The position numbers and the translations under genes are program-made. Source: Massilia sp. YIM B02769 (lineage in GTDB: Bacteria > Pseudomonadota > Gammaproteobacteria > Burkholderiales > Burkholderiaceae_D). From it: 64,000 bases of DNA. Location: NCBI RefSeq assembly GCF_030411995.1, contig NZ_JASNRC010000003.1, positions 248,001 to 312,000 of the forward strand, written 5' to 3'. Each line of letters starts with the position of its first letter. Positions within the stretch are counted from its first letter, which is position 1. This document shows positions 8,758 to 18,230 of this stretch, piece after piece. A model generated the notes under the pieces. That model was not told the origin of the DNA and made no database searches. It saw nothing but the letters and a program-made list of their open reading frames with translations.

Positions 8758-10641
8758 ATGCAAGCACAGTCCAACCGTGGCGCCAGCGCGCCGCTCATCC
8801 TCATCAACGGCAAGTTCGCCACCCTCGACCGCGAGCAGCCGCAGGCCAGCGCCGTCGCGATGCAGGACGGCCGCTTCCTCGCCGTCGGCGATGTCGAGCA
8901 CGTGATGCGTTATCGCGAAGCGGGCAGCCAGGTGATCGACCTGAACGGCCGCACCGTGGTCCCGGGCCTGAACGATTCGCACCTGCACCTGATCCGCGGA
9001 GGCCTGAACTACAACCTCGAATTGCGCTGGGAAGGCGTGCCGTCGCTGGCCGACGCCCTGCGCATGCTGAAAGACCAGGCCGACCTCACCCCGCATCCGC
9101 AGTGGGTGCGCGTGGTCGGCGGCTGGAGCGAGTTCCAGTTTGCCGAGCGCCGCCTGCCGACCCTGGAAGAGATCAACGCCGCCGCACCCGACACGCCGGT
9201 CTTCATCCTGCACCTGTACGACCGCGCGCTGCTGAACCGCGCCGCCTTGCGCGCCGTCGGCTACACCAAGGACACGCCGAACCCGCCGGGCGGCGAGATC
9301 CAGCGCGACGCCGCAGGCAACCCCACCGGCATGCTGATCGCCCGTCCGAACGCGATGATCCTGTACGCCACCCTGGCCAAGGGCCCGACGCTGCCGTTCG
9401 ACTTGCAGGTGAATTCCACGCGCCAGTTCATGCGCGAACTGAACCGCCTCGGCATCACCAGCGCCATCGACGCCGGCGGCGGTTTCCAGAACTTCCCCAA
9501 CGATTACGCGGTGGTCGAGCAGCTGGATCGTGAAGAACAGCTGACCATCCGCATCGCCTACAACCTGTTCACCCAGAACAAGGGCGGCGAGCTGGAAGAC
9601 TTCCAGCGCTGGACGAAGATGGTCACGCCGGGGCAGGGCAGCGACTACTACCGCCACAACGGTGCCGGCGAGATGCTGGTGTTTTCGGCGGCCGACTTCG
9701 AGGACTTCCTGGAGCCGCGCCCCGAATTGGCGGCCGGCATGGAAGACGAACTGGAAAAGGTGGTGCGCCACCTGGTGGCAAGCCGCTGGCCCTTCCGCCT
9801 GCACGCCACGTATGAAGAATCGATCACGCGCATGCTCGACGTGTTCGAGAAGGTGAACCGCGAGATTCCCTTCGACGGCCTGCACTGGATGTTCGACCAT
9901 TGCGAGACGATCAGCGAACGCAGTATAGACAGGGTAAAAGCGCTGGGCGGCGGCATCGCGATCCAGCATCGCATGGCCTTCCAGGGCGAGTACTTCGTCG
10001 ACCGCTACGGCAAGGAAGCTGCGCGCGCCACGCCGCCGATCAAGCAGATGCTGGAGAGCGGCGTGCCGGTCGGCGCCGGCACCGACGCCACCCGCGTGGC
10101 CAGCTACAACCCGTGGACGGCGCTGTACTGGCTGGTCACCGGGCGTACCGTCGGCGGCCTGGCCCTGTACGGCGACAACGGTCACCTGCCGCGCGAGACG
10201 GCCCTCGAACTCTGGACCGCGGGCAGCGCCTGGTTCTCCAATGAGCAGGGCCGCAAGGGCCGCATCCAGGAGGGCATGCTGGCCGACCTCGCCGTGTTGT
10301 CGAACGGTTTCTTCAGCGTGCCGGAAGAAGACATCAAGGCCATCGAATCGGTGCTGACTATCGTCGGCGGCAAGGTGGTGTATGGCGCGGCCGAGTTCAC
10401 CGGCCACGGGCCGGCGCCGATTCCGGTGCTGCCGGAATGGTCGCCGGTGCAGAAGGTGCCGGGGCACTGGCGCCGCGCCGCGCCGCAAACGCAGCAGCCG
10501 GTGACGGCCATGGCCCACCAGTGCAACGGCCCCTGCGGCGTGCACGCCCATTCGCACGATCGTGCCCGCAAATCGAATGTGCCGGTGTCGGACTTCGGTG
10601 GCTTTTGGGGCGCCTTCGGTTGCAGCTGCTTCGCGTTCTGA
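8758..10641 (+). CDS. Amidohydrolase family protein (YtcJ type)
   Basis: A 627-residue metal-dependent amidohydrolase. Residues 12-70 form the beta-sandwich entry (ILINGKFATLD, RTVVPGLNDSHLH) with the metal-binding His75-x-His77; IDAGGGFQNFP, LHATYEESITRML, FDHCETI and GAGTDATRV mark later barrel strands, the last holding the catalytic Asp. It probably cleaves a C-N bond of an unknown small molecule. The tail after about residue 580 is odd: HQCNGPCGVHAHSHDRA and a terminal FWGAFGCSCFAF, rich in Cys and His and separate from the barrel, as if for metal or peptide binding. The ATG at 8758 follows acaggagcag; the next gene starts 2 nt after its stop. Confidence 0.88.
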   Translation: MQAQSNRGASAPLILINGKFATLDREQPQASAVAMQDGRFLAVGDVEHVMRYREAGSQVIDLNGRTVVPGLNDSHLHLIRGGLNYNLELRWEGVPSLADALRMLKDQADLTPHPQWVRVVGGWSEFQFAERRLPTLEEINAAAPDTPVFILHLYDRALLNRAALRAVGYTKDTPNPPGGEIQRDAAGNPTGMLIARPNAMILYATLAKGPTLPFDLQVNSTRQFMRELNRLGITSAIDAGGGFQNFPNDYAVVEQLDREEQLTIRIAYNLFTQNKGGELEDFQRWTKMVTPGQGSDYYRHNGAGEMLVFSAADFEDFLEPRPELAAGMEDELEKVVRHLVASRWPFRLHATYEESITRMLDVFEKVNREIPFDGLHWMFDHCETISERSIDRVKALGGGIAIQHRMAFQGEYFVDRYGKEAARATPPIKQMLESGVPVGAGTDATRVASYNPWTALYWLVTGRTVGGLALYGDNGHLPRETALELWTAGSAWFSNEQGRKGRIQEGMLADLAVLSNGFFSVPEEDIKAIESVLTIVGGKVVYGAAEFTGHGPAPIPVLPEWSPVQKVPGHWRRAAPQTQQPVTAMAHQCNGPCGVHAHSHDRARKSNVPVSDFGGFWGAFGCSCFAF

Positions 10642-10643
10642 TC

Positions 10644-11332
10644 ATGACGACCCCACAATTTCAGCGCCTGCAGGGCGCCAGCATGGGCTTCCTGGCCGGC
10701 TACGTCGACACCTTCGGCTTCATCGCCCTGTTCGGCCTGTTCACGGCCCACGTGACCGGCAACTTCGTGTTGATCGCGGTGTCGCTGGCCGACCCCACGC
10801 AAACGCCGTCGCTGCTGAAACTGCTCGCCTTCCCGGCCTTTATCCTCGGCGTTGCGGCCTGCCGCTTGCTGGTGGCGCGCTGCGAACGGCGCGGCACCGC
10901 CGCCACGCGGCCGGTCTATTTGCTGCAGCTGGTGCTGCTGCTCGGCTTCATGGTCTGCGGCATGCTGGCCGAGCCGGTGGGTAAAACTGTCGGCGCGCTG
11001 GCGATGGCGGCCGGGCTGCTGGGCACGGCGGCGATGGGCGCGCACAGCGCGGCCAGCAAGCTGCTGCTGAGCCACCTGGCGCCGACCTCGATGATGACGG
11101 GGAACGTGACCCAGCTGGTGATCGATACCGTCGACCGCCTGCGCGGCGCGGCGGATGCCGCCACCGCCGCGCGCTGCGCCAAGTTCTTCTGGCCGGTGCT
11201 GGCATTCGCCCTGGGCTGTGCGGCCGCGGCGTTTGCTTACCTGGCGCTGGGCTTCGTGGCGCTGGCGCTGCCGGTGGCGATCCTGGCCTTCCACGTGTGG
11301 CGCCCGGAACCGGCCGCGCAGTTGGTGGCGCC

Positions 11333-11336
<4 letters not shown>
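10644..11336 (+). CDS. DUF1275 (YoaK-family) membrane protein
   Basis: A 230-residue inner-membrane protein with about six hydrophobic segments. The N-terminal signature GFLAGYVDTFGFIALFGLFTAHVTGN is typical of DUF1275/YoaK, as is the second motif TSMMTGNVTQLVID. The family is of unknown function and is presumed to be a transporter. It starts 2 nt after the amidohydrolase stop and ends in an ATGA overlap with the next gene, so it is translationally linked to both. By context it may move the substrate or product of the two hydrolases. Confidence 0.87.
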
Positions 11337-11923
<587 letters not shown>

Positions 11924-12595
11924 TCAGGCGGCCTTGCGCAGCACGCGCAGCCCGCCGTCGGCACCGAGTTGGGCCTGCAGGTCGGCGTAGTCGAGGATGG
12001 CCGGCACGTCGGTTTCCATTGGGTGCGCGTGGGTGAGGGTGACGACGATGGCGTCCATGCCGGCGGCCGCCGCCGAGCGCAGGCCGGTTTGCGTGTCTTC
12101 GAATACCAGGCACTCGGCCGGGGTGACGCCGAGCTTGCGCGCACCGAGCAGGAAGGGATCGGGCGCCGGCTTGCCGTGCTCGACATCTTCGGCCGCCACC
12201 AGCAATCGGTGCGAAGGCAGGCCGGCCGCCGCGAGGCGCGCTTCGGCCAGCTTGCGCGGCGCCGAGGTGACGATGCCCCAGCGCTCGGGCGGCAGGCTGG
12301 CGATAAAATCGGCGGCGCCGTCGATGGCCTCGATGTCGGCCACGTCCTCGATTTCGGCGGCGGTGATCCAGGCGGCTTCGGCAATCGGGTCGACGCCGGG
12401 GAGCTTCAATTGGCAGATCGTGTCGTGGGTGCGCTTGCCGTGCAGGGTCGGCAGGAAGGTGTCGACGTCGAGCTTGTGGCGCGTGGCCCAGGCGGTCCAG
12501 ACGCGTTCGGCGGAGCGGATCGAGGTGAGCAGGGTGCCGTCCATGTCGAACAGGAAAACGGCATAGCTGCGGTCGGGCAGGGTGTCGAGTTTCAT
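11924..12595 (-). CDS. HAD-superfamily phosphatase (beta-phosphoglucomutase-like)
   Basis: A 223-residue HAD hydrolase. The nucleophile motif FLFDMDGTLLTS is near residue 15; the cap domain follows (GKRTHDTICQLKLPG), then the Thr/Ser motif (GIVTSAPR), the Lys motif (HGKPAPDPFLLGA) and the acidic pair (LVFEDTQTGLRSA). It resembles small sugar-phosphate phosphatases such as YfbT/YniC; the exact substrate is not evident. The ATG at 12595 was chosen; a TTG 9 nt upstream is less likely. The stop abuts the convergent TMEM175 gene. Confidence 0.87.
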   Translation of the reverse strand: MKLDTLPDRSYAVFLFDMDGTLLTSIRSAERVWTAWATRHKLDVDTFLPTLHGKRTHDTICQLKLPGVDPIAEAAWITAAEIEDVADIEAIDGAADFIASLPPERWGIVTSAPRKLAEARLAAAGLPSHRLLVAAEDVEHGKPAPDPFLLGARKLGVTPAECLVFEDTQTGLRSAAAAGMDAIVVTLTHAHPMETDVPAILDYADLQAQLGADGGLRVLRKAA

Positions 12596-12605
12596 GGATA
12601 CCAAT

Positions 12606-12833
12606 TCAATTCAATTTTTGCGCATAGCGCTCGCGCACGATCTGGCTGATGTAGGTCGACAGGCCGCTGCCGAGCGTGGCCAGGCGCTGCATTTCCGTGA
12701 TGTTGTCGGCGCCGGCGCTGTCGTCGGTGTAGAGATAGCGCTCGCCGCTGCGAAATTCCACGGTGATCGAGCGCCGGCCGATGTCGTAGGCAACGACGCC
12801 GGATTCGCCGCTGATGTTTTTATAGCGATGCAT
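12606..12833 (-). CDS. Small conserved-looking hypothetical protein
   Basis: A 75-residue protein (MHRYKNISGES..). The middle (VVAYDIGRRSITVEFRSGERYLYTD) has the alternating pattern of a small beta sheet and faintly recalls KTSC domains, but the KTSC signature is incomplete. It lies 10 nt upstream of the HAD gene on the same strand, so the two are probably cotranscribed. No function can be assigned. Confidence 0.6.
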   Translation of the reverse strand: MHRYKNISGESGVVAYDIGRRSITVEFRSGERYLYTDDSAGADNITEMQRLATLGSGLSTYISQIVRERYAQKLN

Positions 12834-12907
12834 GTGATTCCCTTGCGATATGGCTTGAAAGTGATTCTAGCCAGATGCCGGGAAAGCGTGCGCTGCCTTG
12901 CAATCCT

Positions 12908-13711
12908 TCAAATAATGCGCGCCACGTAGACGATGACCATGGCCGACGGCACCAGCAGCGCTTGCGCCAGCAAGGTGCCGGCCAGGCGGCTGCCCACCAG
13001 CCACACGATGCCTTGGCGGAACTGCGCTTCATCGAGCTTGCCTTCCACCACGTCGTCGGTCATGCCGGACAAATGCGGGTCGATGAACACCGCCATCATG
13101 ATGGTGGCGCCGCCGTTGATGATCGAGGACAGGGTGCTGGACGTCACGCGCACCGCCGGGTCGAGCGCACCGGCGTACAGGGCGGCGAACACACCCACGG
13201 TCCAGAGGGCGGCGGCGCCGACGTTCAACAGCAAAATCGACCACGACACGGCGCCGGTTTTCGTCGGCTTGCTCACCTGCGGCGTGGACGGCAGCGTGGC
13301 CGAGTGCCGGATGTAGGACAGGCCGCCCTTGAAGAAGCCATGCAGGATCAGCTTCGGCACCGAGCGGTGCACCTGGAAGTGCTCGACGGCGCGGCAGAAC
13401 ACGCGCTGGAAGGTCGGAATCAAGAGGGCGCCGGCAATCGTCGCCAGCGAGGCGGAGACCAGCAGCCAGCGGAAGTCCGACAGCAGGTGGGTGCTCATGG
13501 TGCCGGCCAGGTTCGATTCGACGCGCTTGGCGAGGAAGGGCCCGAGGAAGGAATTCGAAGTGCGCGAGACCAGCACCAGGATGCTGAACAGCGCGAACGA
13601 GACCGCGATACGGCGCGTGCGCACGCCGGCGATGCGCACCGAATAGGCCAGGGTGCCGATCAGGTGAATGACAAAGGTGAGGAAGCAGATCAGCCAGAGC
13701 TGGGTGTCCAT
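12908..13711 (-). CDS. amj: Amj-family lipid II flippase
   Basis: A 267-residue polytopic inner-membrane protein matching the Amj (DUF2837, B. subtilis YdaH) family in length and in its N-terminal signature FVIHLIGTLAYSVRIAGVRT followed by SRTSNSFLGPFLAKRVE. About six hydrophobic segments are visible. Amj-type proteins move lipid-linked peptidoglycan precursors across the membrane as an alternative to MurJ. It stands alone, with doublet A just upstream of its start. The assignment is by family resemblance; activity in this organism is inferred. Confidence 0.82.
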   Translation of the reverse strand: MDTQLWLICFLTFVIHLIGTLAYSVRIAGVRTRRIAVSFALFSILVLVSRTSNSFLGPFLAKRVESNLAGTMSTHLLSDFRWLLVSASLATIAGALLIPTFQRVFCRAVEHFQVHRSVPKLILHGFFKGGLSYIRHSATLPSTPQVSKPTKTGAVSWSILLLNVGAAALWTVGVFAALYAGALDPAVRVTSSTLSSIINGGATIMMAVFIDPHLSGMTDDVVEGKLDEAQFRQGIVWLVGSRLAGTLLAQALLVPSAMVIVYVARII

Positions 13712-13837
13712 GCGTGTTTGATGTTGTTATCAAGCATGCATGCTGACATTGAATGGTGTGTGCGGCAACTGGAGATTTCGCGCGTCGATCGCGTGGGCAC
13801 AAGGATCATTCCACAACGACTACGGCGCCGTCGCGTT

Positions 13838-14043
13838 CGTACGGTGGGCACGAAGTGCCCACGCGGTTACGTGCGTATGAATCGGACGGCGGCATTGAGG
13901 TGTCGCTCGCGACGTATCCGCCAGTCGCAGTCCGATTCGATGTTTTTAATCGCGGCACGGTGAGACCATGCGAGCGATATTTCCGGGCACGAGTCCAGGT
14001 GAGACGCACGTACCCGCGTGGGCACGGCGTGCCCACCGTACGG
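13838..14043. repeat. REPIN-like inverted doublet A
   Basis: Two REP-like palindromes face each other: CGTACGGTGGGCAC..GTGCCCACGCGG at 13838-13866 and its inverted form CCGCGTGGGCAC..GTGCCCACCGTACGG at 14014-14043. The inverted homology continues inward (GGTTACGTGCG against CGCACGTACC). The rest of the 389-bp gap between the amj start and the argH end holds no gene that I can support. Doublet D shares the inner word CCGCCAGTCGCA with this one. Confidence 0.85.
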
Positions 14044-14101
14044 GAACCGTCGCCGGCCCATCATCGACCCACGGAATACGCCGCCGGGCCGTAATCTGTG
14101 A

Positions 14102-15499
14102 TCAGTCCTTCAACTGCCCGCGCACGCGTTCGATCGCCTTCTTTACCTGATTCGGCGCCGTCCCACCCACGTGGTCGCGTGCGGCAACCGAACCTTCCAG
14201 CGTCAGCACCGCGAACACATCCTCGCCAATCAGCGGCGAGAAGCCCTGCAGCGTTTCCAGCGACATCTCCGACAAGTCGACGTCGGCCACATCGCAGGCA
14301 CGCACCGCATGCGCCACGGCTTCGTGCGCATCGCGGAACGGCAGGCCCTTCTTGACCAGGTAGTCGGCCAGGTCGGTCGCCGTGGCATAGCCCTGCAGCG
14401 CCGCGGCGCGCATGTTCTCGGCTTTCACGGTGATGCCGCCGGCCATGTCGGTGAAGATGCGCAGCGTATCGAGCACGGTGTCGACCGTGTCGAACAGCGG
14501 TTCCTTGTCTTCCTGGTTGTCCTTGTTGTAGGCCAGCGGCTGGCCTTTCATCAGGGTCAGCAGCGAGGCCAGGTGCCCGTACACGCGGCCGGTCTTGCCA
14601 CGCGCCAGTTCCGGCACGTCCGGGTTTTTCTTTTGCGGCATGATCGACGAGCCGGTGCAGAAGCGGTCGGCGATGTCGATGAAGCCGATGCGCGGGCTCA
14701 TCCACATGACCAGCTCTTCCGACATGCGCGAGACGTGCATCATGATCAGGGACGCCGCTGCGGTGAACTCGATCGCGAAGTCGCGGTCCGAGACGGCGTC
14801 CAGCGAGTTGTGGCAAACGTCCTCGAAGCCCAGGGTCTTGGCCACGCGCAGGCGGTCGATCGGGAAGGTGGTGCCGGCCAGCGCGGCGGCGCCCAGCGGC
14901 AGGCGGTTCACGCGGCGGCGCGCATCCTGCATGCGCTCGGCATCGCGGCCGAACATCTCCACATAGGCCAGCATGTGGTGGCCAAAGGTGATCGGCTGCG
15001 CCACCTGCAAGTGCGTAAAGCCCGGCATGATGGTGTCGAAGTGGCGCTCCCCGAGATCGGTCAGCGCGGTGCGCAGGCCGTTCAGCAGGGCCAGCACGTC
15101 GTCGATGGCGGCGCGCACGTACAGGCGGATGTCGGTCGCCACCTGGTCGTTGCGCGAGCGGCCGGTGTGCAGGCGCTTGCCGGCGTCGCCGACCAGTTCG
15201 GTCAGGCGCTTCTCGATGTTCAGGTGCACATCCTCCAGGTCGAGCAGCCACTCGAAGCTGCCGGCCTCGATCTCGCCGCGGATCTGCGCCATGCCGCGCT
15301 CGATTTCGGCGCGGTCTTCGTTGCTGATGATGCCTTGCGCGGCCAGCATCTCGGCGTGGGCGAGCGAACCCTGGATGTCGAACAGGGCCAGGCGCTTGTC
15401 GAAGAACACGGACGCGGTGTAGCGCTTGACGAGATCGGAGACGGGTTCGGAGAAGCGCGCCGACCAGGCCTCGGCTTTCTTGGAGAATTGTGAAGTCAT
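14102..15499 (-). CDS. argH: Argininosuccinate lyase
   Basis: A 465-residue member of the fumarase/aspartase superfamily at the normal ArgH length. It splits argininosuccinate into arginine and fumarate, the last step of arginine synthesis. The superfamily signature [12 protein letters not shown] is present, together with [12 protein letters not shown] near the N-terminus and the family [13 protein letters not shown] motif ([10 protein letters not shown]). It is monocistronic here, ending next to doublet A. The start ATG at 15499 fits the usual N-terminus ([16 protein letters not shown]). Confidence 0.97.
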   Translation of the reverse strand: MTSQFSKKAEAWSARFSEPVSDLVKRYTASVFFDKRLALFDIQGSLAHAEMLAAQGIISNEDRAEIERGMAQIRGEIEAGSFEWLLDLEDVHLNIEKRLTELVGDAGKRLHTGRSRNDQVATDIRLYVRAAIDDVLALLNGLRTALTDLGERHFDTIMPGFTHLQVAQPITFGHHMLAYVEMFGRDAERMQDARRRVNRLPLGAAALAGTTFPIDRLRVAKTLGFEDVCHNSLDAVSDRDFAIEFTAAASLIMMHVSRMSEELVMWMSPRIGFIDIADRFCTGSSIMPQKKNPDVPELARGKTGRVYGHLASLLTLMKGQPLAYNKDNQEDKEPLFDTVDTVLDTLRIFTDMAGGITVKAENMRAAALQGYATATDLADYLVKKGLPFRDAHEAVAHAVRACDVADVDLSEMSLETLQGFSPLIGEDVFAVLTLEGSVAARDHVGGTAPNQVKKAIERVRGQLKD

Positions 15500-15630
15500 G
15501 GGGAATTTCCGGTTGATTTATCCGATTATAAACCGCCCGGCCGACCTGCCGGCGGGGCAGGGGCCGGATGACAAGTACGCAAAAATCGCCCATCATGCGC
15601 TTGTTCAGGATTGACGCAACGGAGAAAAAG

Positions 15631-16224
15631 ATGAAGCAAGGATGGTTCCCTCTGGCCCTGGCGGCCCTGATTGCCGGCGGCGCTGCCCAGGCCCAGCCGC
15701 AGCAGGCCGCGCCGGCACAGGCACAGGTGCATACCGCGCCGGCCCAGCCGGCAACCGTCAAGGAAGCCGACGGCGCCTCGGTCGACTCCACCGTTGCCGC
15801 CCTGTACGAAGTCATTTCCGGCCCGGCCGGCGCACCGCGCAACTGGAACCGCATGCGCGCGCTGTTCGTGCCGGACGCCAAGCTGTCGATGATCGTCCCG
15901 CAGAATCACGGCGCGTTTGCGCTGCGCCCGATGACGGTCGAGGACTACATCAGCCGCAACATGAGCACCTTCAGCGCCAACGGTTTCTATGAGCGCGAAA
16001 TCGCGCGCCGCACCGAAACCTTCGGCCAGCTGGTGCACGTGTTCAGCACCTATGAACTGCTGAGGGCGCCGCACGACACCAAGCCCTTCCTGCGCGGCAT
16101 CAACAGCATCCAGCTGGTACACGATGGCAAGCGCTGGTGGATCGCCAACCTGATCTGGCGCGCGGAAGATGCGCACCTGAGCTTGCCGGAACGCTATCTG
16201 CCGAACGACGAAGACGCGCGCTGA
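15631..16224 (+). CDS. Secreted NTF2-like hypothetical protein
   Basis: A 197-residue protein with a signal peptide (MKQGWFPLALAALIAGGAAQAQ, cleavage after AQA). The mature part starts with an Ala/Pro/Gln-rich linker, then a domain of about 130 residues (NWNRMRALFVPDAKLSMI, TFGQLVHVFSTYELLRAP, INSIQLVHDGKRWWIANLIWR) whose pattern fits the SnoaL/NTF2-like cone fold. No catalytic set is evident. The ATG at 15631 is preceded by ggagaaaaag; upstream in-frame ATGs would break the signal peptide. Confidence 0.72.
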   Translation: MKQGWFPLALAALIAGGAAQAQPQQAAPAQAQVHTAPAQPATVKEADGASVDSTVAALYEVISGPAGAPRNWNRMRALFVPDAKLSMIVPQNHGAFALRPMTVEDYISRNMSTFSANGFYEREIARRTETFGQLVHVFSTYELLRAPHDTKPFLRGINSIQLVHDGKRWWIANLIWRAEDAHLSLPERYLPNDEDAR

Positions 16225-16297
16225 CATCCGGACGCAATCGAAACTTATCGTTTCGGCAAATGGCGCTAGAATTGGTTTTTTCGCAGATGGTTTCAGG

Positions 16298-16735
16298 ATG
16301 ACTACCAACGATTCCAGTTTCCAGGTCAGTACCGACCAGTCGCAGCTCGACATCCCGATGATCTACCGCTTCCTCAGCGAGCAGTCGAGCTGGGCGGTGG
16401 GGATTCCGCGGCCGGTCGTCGAACGCGCCATCGAGAATTCGCTGTGTTTCGGCGGCTACCTGGATGGCCGGCAAGTCGCCTTTGCCCGCGTGATCACCGA
16501 CTTCGCCACTTTCGCCAACCTGGTCGACGTGTTCGTGTTGCCGGAATACCGCGGCCACGGCTACGGCAAGCAGCTGGTGGCCGCCGTGCTGCGCCATCCC
16601 AGCCTGCAGCGCCTGCGCCGTTTCACCCTCGCCACGGGCGATGCCCACTGCCTGTACGAGCGCTTCGGTTTTACTGCGCCGAGCAAGCCGGAGACATTGA
16701 TGGAGCGCTATTTTCCCAATATTTACGTCTCCTGA
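16298..16735 (+). CDS. GNAT-family N-acetyltransferase
   Basis: A 145-residue acetyltransferase. The GNAT fold is recognised by DVFVLPEYRGHGYGKQLVAAVL, whose RGHGYGK loop binds the acetyl-CoA pyrophosphate, and the closing ERFGFTAPSKPETLMER. Substrate unknown. The layout matches small single-domain GNATs such as YjdJ/PhnO-like proteins. It lies 70 nt before the cyanophycinase gene. Confidence 0.85.
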   Translation: MTTNDSSFQVSTDQSQLDIPMIYRFLSEQSSWAVGIPRPVVERAIENSLCFGGYLDGRQVAFARVITDFATFANLVDVFVLPEYRGHGYGKQLVAAVLRHPSLQRLRRFTLATGDAHCLYERFGFTAPSKPETLMERYFPNIYVS

Positions 16736-16804
16736 GAGAACGCAACATGGCGACGTCTTTCTCGAATCAGGCTTACGCTTTGACTGTCCGAAAAGGAGCG
16801 CATC

Positions 16805-18016
16805 ATGGTCCGGTTCGCTGTTCCTGTCGCCCTGTTGCTGGCCTTGCTGGCCGGGCATCCTGTGCGCGCCGCCGAAGCGCCGCCGAAGGGATCGCTGGTC
16901 ATCATCGGCGGGGCGCTGCGTCCGGATAATGCCGCCGTCTGGGAACGCATCGTCGAACTCGCTGGTGGCAAGGGCGCACGCATTGCCGTGTTCGCCTCGG
17001 CTTCCGCGAATCCCGAAAAATCCGGCGCCTTCCTGGTCGAGCGCCTGAACCGCTACGGCGCCAACGCCTTCTTCGTCCCGGTCGCCGTGCGCCTGACCGG
17101 CACCGACTACCAGGCCGCCGCCGACAATCCCGAACTCGCCAAGGCGGTCAGCACCGCCGGCGGCGCCTACTTCGCCGGCGGCGACCAGGCCCGCATCACC
17201 GCCGCCCTGCGCCGCCCCGACGGCGCCAACAGCCTGGTGCTCGACGCCCTGTGGAGCATGTACCGGCGCGGCGGCGTGATCGCCGGCACCAGCGCCGGCG
17301 CCGCCATCATGAGCAGCTCCATGTTCGGCCACCCGAAGCCGGTGCTCGCCACCTTGAAACTCGGTCTTACCGACGGCCAGGAAATCACGCCCGGACTCGG
17401 CTTCATCGGCGACGACGTGTTCGTCGACCAGCACCTGCTGGTGCGCGGCCGCTTTGCGCGCATGCTGCCGGCCATGCTGCAAAAAGGCTACAAGCTGGGC
17501 CTGGGCATCGACGAGAACACGGCGATGGTGGTGGGGCCGCAACGCGACGTCGAGGTGATCGGTTACAAGGGCGCGCTGGTGGTCGATTTGTCGGCGGCAA
17601 ATGCGCAGGAGGGCGCCTTCAACGTCAGCAACGTGCGCCTGAGCTACCTCGACAATGGCGACCGTTTCAACATCGCCAGCCATTCGTTCACGCCGGCGCC
17701 GGACAAGGCCGACGGGCGGCTCGATCCGGCCCGACCGTATTACCGCGAGCCGCTGTTCTCGGCCGACATCCTCGGCAACAGCACCGTGGTCGATTTGATG
17801 GGCAAGCTGATCGACAGCGACCAGCCGGAAGCCATCGGCCTCACCCTCGACAGCGCCAATTCGGTGCAGCCGGATCTCGGCTTCGAGTTCAAGTTCTCGC
17901 GCACAGGGGACAGCGTGGGCTATATGTCGTCGGCGACCGAGGCCTACTCGATCTATAACGTGCGGCTGGATATCCGGCCGATCATCGTGAAGCGGCCGTT
18001 GTATCAGTACAAATAG
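16805..18016 (+). CDS. Exported cyanophycinase (peptidase S51)
   Basis: A 403-residue protein with a signal peptide (cleavage about residue 22, VRAAEA). It keeps the S51 features: SLVIIGGALRP, YFAGGDQ at 123-128 and the nucleophile Ser163 in IAGTSAGAAIM. Cyanophycinases cut multi-L-arginyl-poly-L-aspartate to Asp-Arg dipeptides. The export signal points to an extracellular, CphE-like scavenging enzyme rather than the intracellular reserve enzyme, and no cyanophycin synthetase is in this window. The C-terminal 120 residues form an extra domain. The start is supported by aaaaggagcg. Confidence 0.88.
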   Translation: MVRFAVPVALLLALLAGHPVRAAEAPPKGSLVIIGGALRPDNAAVWERIVELAGGKGARIAVFASASANPEKSGAFLVERLNRYGANAFFVPVAVRLTGTDYQAAADNPELAKAVSTAGGAYFAGGDQARITAALRRPDGANSLVLDALWSMYRRGGVIAGTSAGAAIMSSSMFGHPKPVLATLKLGLTDGQEITPGLGFIGDDVFVDQHLLVRGRFARMLPAMLQKGYKLGLGIDENTAMVVGPQRDVEVIGYKGALVVDLSAANAQEGAFNVSNVRLSYLDNGDRFNIASHSFTPAPDKADGRLDPARPYYREPLFSADILGNSTVVDLMGKLIDSDQPEAIGLTLDSANSVQPDLGFEFKFSRTGDSVGYMSSATEAYSIYNVRLDIRPIIVKRPLYQYK

Positions 18017-18230
18017 CTTCCACGCCGCAACCTGCGGACAGGGGCGAAAAACGAGTCTGGCAATTCTGAGGGCTTGATTCAGGTCAATAATTTCCCTCCG
18101 CACTCCTTCAACATTCCACTGGTTAACGTGATTGATCCGTCGTCGCTCGCTGCGCTGACGGGCATGCGCGTGGGTAGCTGTCATCGGCGTATCGATGGCG
18201 CATTTCCAATCCTGCCAATGGAACCTCTTT

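Noticed and set aside
13834..14043. Regularly spaced short repeats as a possible CRISPR array
   Set aside because: The copies are self-palindromic, occur in opposite orientations, number two per locus, and there are no uniform spacers or cas genes.
16238..16254. Small hairpin CGAAAC..GTTTCG before the acetyltransferase gene
   Set aside because: The stem is only 6 bp and lacks a following T-run, so I do not call a terminator.
18017..18194. A separate immunity gene just upstream of vgrG
   Set aside because: The stretch is short, has no frame with a signal peptide or lipobox and no ribosome site.
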